64,000 nucleotides of DNA from Devosia aurantiaca (GTDB taxonomy: Bacteria > Pseudomonadota > Alphaproteobacteria > Rhizobiales > Devosiaceae), in assembly GCF_011058215.1 (NCBI RefSeq), contig NZ_JAALFG010000003.1, positions 186,001 through 250,000 on the forward strand. The letters are read 5' to 3'. Positions 60,644 to 64,000 of this stretch are shown piece after piece. Under the pieces are notes generated by a model that ran no database searches, was not told the DNA's origin, and saw only the letters and a list, made by a program, of their open reading frames with translations. Both the position numbers and the translations under genes were made by a program. Within the stretch, counting starts at the first letter, position 1. Each line of letters starts with the position of its first letter.

Positions 60644-62057
60644 GTGAGCCGCTTCGCGCAGGTCTGGCGCACATCGACGGTCCGGCTGACGGCGACATTC
60701 ATCGCCATTTTCATCGTTTTCGCCATTCTGCTGATGGCCTTTATCGGCTGGCAGTCGAGCATCCAGATCCAGCGCCAGCAGACCGACGACATCGATCGCG
60801 AAGTGCGCCAATTTCAGCGTATCGAGGCCAACCAGGGGATCCGCGCACTGGCTTTTGCCGTCGGCCGCCTGTCGAGCAATCCGGGTCCCGGCATCTACTT
60901 CCTTGGCGATGCTTCCGGCCTCTATCTTCTAGGCAATGTCACCGACGTTCCGGCTGAGGTGCTGATCGACCCAGGCATTTATACCTTCGACTACGAACGC
61001 CCCGATCCACTGGGAGCCGGTCCGCCGGGACCCGACGGTCCTCCCAAGCCTCGTGGCGGCGTTGCGGTCGTGCGCTCAATTGAACTCGACAACGGCATGC
61101 GCCTTGTGGTCGGTCGGGACGTGGTCGAGCGGCGCGGCTACTCTGCCATCATTCTCCAGAGCTTTCTTGTCGGCGTCGTCGGCATCATCCTTTTCTCGCT
61201 TATCGCCGGCGGCATTACCGCGCGGCGGGTTTTGAGGCGCATTGATACGATCCAGCAGACGTCGACCAAAATCATGTCGGGCAACCTGTCCGAGCGCGTA
61301 CCGGTCACCCGGCGTAATGACGAATTCGACGCGCTGGCAACAAATCTGAACGCCATGCTCGACCGAATAGAAAAGCTGTTGCAGGGGCTCAAGGAAGTGA
61401 CCGACAACGTTGCTCATGACCTCAAGACCCCGCTGACCCGTCTACGCAATCAGGCGGAAGCTGCGCTTCGCGATAATGCGACCGAAGACACGCGCGAGCG
61501 CGCTTTGGCATCTGTGATCGGAGAAAGTGACCGACTGATCCAGACCTTCAATGCGCTGCTGATGATCGCTCGTGCCGAAGCCGGCGCACCCTCTGGCGCC
61601 CTCACGGAAATCGACGTCAGCAGCATCGTCGCCGATGTGGCCGAGCTTTATGGGCCGGTCGCGGAAGATGACGGTATCGAGATCGTCAGCGCCATTGCCG
61701 AAGGCGTGACGCTCAATGCCAATCGCGAACTGATCGGCCAAGCTATGGTCAACCTCCTTGAAAACGCGATCAAATACGCCAAGCCTGAAGATGGCGGTCC
61801 CGGCAAGATCGCGGTCGAGCTCGAGCGCGCTAATGACTGGGTGCGGATCGTTGTCGCCGACAATGGACCGGGCATACCGGCGGCCGATCGCGAGCGGGTG
61901 CTTGAACGTTTCGTGCGTTTGGAAAAAGCCGGTCTGAGCCTGGCTCCGGTCTTGGTCTGGCGCTCGTCAACGCCGTGGCGCGCCTGCATGGCGGCAGTTT
62001 CAAATCCAGGACAACGCCCCCGGCGTGCGAGCCGTGCTGGAGCTTCCAGCCAGCTAG
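60644..62057 (+). CDS. Sensor histidine kinase, two frameshifts near the end as given
   Basis: About 471 residues. Two membrane helices flank a periplasmic sensor of about 130 residues rich in Pro/Gly (PLGAGPPGPDGPPKPRGG). HAMP follows, then the H-box DNVAHDLKTPLTRLRNQAE and HATPase NLLENAIKYA and DNGPGIPAADRERV. Adding one A to the A-run near 61925 and one near 62005 restores RLEKSRSEPGSGLGLALVN and GGSFKIQDNAPGVRAVLE, ending in LELPAS and TAG at 62055-62057. It is the partner of the regulator just upstream. Confidence 0.88.
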
Positions 62058-62099
62058 CCCGTCTTGCCCGTCCCCCGGCCAGCGCGCTATGCCTCAAAA

Positions 62100-64000
62100 A
62101 TGAGCACCTCTCTCTCGCCCCTGCCATCTACCCCTCATTCTTCGTTTGACGCCCTGCTGCCTGAGCTCGGACCGGCGGAAGCGACTGCATTCGGGAAAGC
62201 CGAAGGCCTGCTCGGCCCGCTGCTTCAATCGGCGCCTTATCTATTGAACCTGGCGAAGACACATGCTGCTTGGTTGGCCGAGGCACTGGAGGGCAGTGCC
62301 GATCAAGCTTTTACCGATTTGCTCGCCGAGGTCGAGAAAGTTGGGCTTAACGGGGATGAGCTGGCTGTCAGTCTAGCTCTCCGCCGTGCCAAAGGACGCA
62401 CGGCGCTTCTGGCCGCTGTCGCCGAGACGGGTGGGGTTTGGACCACCGCCCGCGCGACCGAGGCCTTGTCGGATTTGGCCGACGCTGCGCTGGAAGCGGC
62501 GCTTAATCTCCTGATGCGGCAAGCCGCGGAAAAAGGTCAGCTCGCGATCCCCTCGGATCAGGCGATTGCAGCCAATTCCGGCCTCGCGCTCTTTGCACTC
62601 GGCAAGCATGGCGGTCGCGAGCTCAACTACTCTTCGGACATCGACATCGTCGCCTTCTTCGATCCGCAAAAACTGGTGCTGAAGGAGCCGAGCGAAGCCA
62701 CCAAGATCTATTCGCGCATCGTGCAGAAGCTGGTCGGGCTAATGCAGGACCAGCAGGCGGGTGGCTACGTATTCCGCACCGATCTGCGACTGCGCCCAGA
62801 TCCTGGCTCCACCCCCGTTGCGCTCTCTGTTGACGCTGCCTTGGCCTATTACGAAGTCCGTGGGCAAAACTGGGAACGCGCGGCCTGGATCAAGGCGCGG
62901 CCCTGCGCCGGCGACAAGGCGGTGGGCGAGGCCTTCCTCAAGGAACTGGCCCCCTATGTCTGGCGCAAGCACCTCGATTTCGCGACCATCGCCGATATTC
63001 AGGCCATGAAGCGCCAGATCAACGTTTCCAAGAAGGTCGGCGATATTCGCGTCGAGGGCCACAATGTCAAACTCGGCCGCGGCGGTATTCGCGAGATCGA
63101 GTTTTTTACCCAGACGCAGCAGTTGATCGCCGGCGGTCGCGACAAGGCTCTGCGCGTGCGCCCGACGACCCAGGCCTTGGCGGCACTGGCCGCAGCGAAC
63201 TGGATCGCGCCGAAAACGGCCGAAGAATTGACCGAGACTTATTGGTTTTTGCGAGCCGTGGAAAATCGGCTGCAGATGTTGAGGGATGAGCAGACCCACA
63301 TCATGCCCGACACCGCCGAGGGTGTTGCCGTCATCGCGCGACTAATGGGGAGCCTGATCAGGTTCGGTTCGAGCAGCGCTACCGTGCGGCGCTTGAACTT
63401 GTTGCACGCTATTACGCCGAGCTTTTTACCGAAGGCGACACCCTTGGATCGGGCGAAGGCAACCTGGTCTTCACCGGCAGCGACGATGACCCGGGAACGC
63501 TCGAAACCCTCTCAGGCCTCGGCTTTGCCGATCCGCACAAGGCGATCGAGACCGTTCGCAAATGGCATTATGGCGGCTATGCCGCGACCCGAACTGCCGC
63601 AGCTCGCGCTCACCTGACCGAACTGCTCCCCGCCTTGCTGACGACATTGGGTCGAGCCGGCAATGCCGACGAAGCCTTGGCACGCATGGACAACTTCCTG
63701 TCGCGCCTGCCCGGCGGGGTTCAGCTCTTCGCCCTGCTGCGCAATCACGAGCAGCTGCGCACCCTGCTGGTGCAGTTCATGGCCTCCGCGCCACGCATGG
63801 CGGAGGCCGTGATCCACCGTGCCCATGTGGTCGATGGGCTCATCGACCCCGCCTTTGCCAACGATGTCACCCATCGCGATGTGCTTGTGGCAAAAGTCGA
63901 CGCCTTTCTGGGCGATGCGCGCTCCTACGAAGAGCTGATCGACCGCGCTCGCATCATCGGCCAGGAGCAAAAATTCCTTATCGCCGCTGGCCTTCTGTCC
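62100..64000 (+). CDS. glnE: Glutamine synthetase adenylyltransferase/deadenylase, 3' end outside window, frameshifted as given
   Basis: The N-terminal 633 or so residues of GlnE, which modifies glutamine synthetase in response to nitrogen state. The nucleotidyltransferase domain has FALGKHGGRELNYSSDIDIV, the GlnE signature, with FRTDLRLRPDPGSTPVAL. GGIREIEFFTQTQQLIAGG follows. Adding one G to GGGG near 63352 joins VIARLMG to EPDQVRFEQRYRAALEL. The second half begins around AARAHLTELLPALLTTLGR and runs to the window edge. The ATG at 62100 lies 42 bases past the kinase stop. Confidence 0.93.

Noticed and set aside
1..64000. tRNA, rRNA or known riboswitch genes
   Set aside because: I looked for clover-leaf features and typical riboswitch cores in the gaps and found none that I could support by eye.

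Overview
This window comes from a GC-rich alphaproteobacterium of the order Hyphomicrobiales (Rhizobiales), probably Devosia-like. The order is supported by a MucR/Ros regulator, a FeuN-FeuP-FeuQ-type module, the ccmIEFH-degP-response regulator-histidine kinase-glnE order, and DUF2336, DUF1491, DUF5330 and DUF6456 proteins. The family is an inference. No rRNA or tRNA gene, integrase, transposase or CRISPR array was seen.

Layout. 1-5.8 kb: end of an unknown gene, a HerA-like ATPase, a SLOG-type protein, a receiver-domain protein, Fe superoxide dismutase and oligopeptidase B. 6-11.9 kb: a complete mrpABCDEFG Na+/H+ antiporter operon. 12-30 kb: mucR, a DnaA-C-terminal-domain protein, an acyltransferase, sufE, a PAS histidine kinase followed by a peptidoglycan-binding protein, a chromate transporter, PBP1A, a degenerate GGDEF protein, an Hsp70 relative (YegD) behind a perfect start-site hairpin, and a DUF2254 membrane protein. 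30-31 kb: a gene-poor stretch of G/C palindromes.

31-46.7 kb: a full RcGTA-type gene transfer agent cluster. It runs from small and large terminase through portal, protease, capsid, head-tail connectors, tail tube, tail chaperones, tape measure and baseplate/hub proteins to the giant TIM-barrel protein and a GH108 lysozyme with a holin-like segment. A roughly 0.9 kb, more A+T-rich cassette with its own terminator sits between large terminase and portal, where the canonical cluster has nothing. It carries a broken GNAT-like gene and a small acidic ORF. Palindromic G/C repeats sit at several GTA gene borders.

46.8-64 kb: feuN-feuP-feuQ, a lipoprotein, an unknown protein, a short SoxA-like plus FAD-oxidoreductase pair on the minus strand, the cytochrome c maturation operon ccmI-ccmE-ccmF-ccmH, degP, a second two-component pair, and the start of glnE, cut by the window edge.

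Data quality shapes every gene model. About twenty conserved genes are split by single-base shifts. Nearly all are repaired by adding one base to a short homopolymer, and they occur at about one per 3 kb in housekeeping and GTA genes alike. I read these as sequencing or assembly under-calls, not pseudogenes, and give whole-gene coordinates. The exception is the cassette gene, which also has an in-frame TAG codon.
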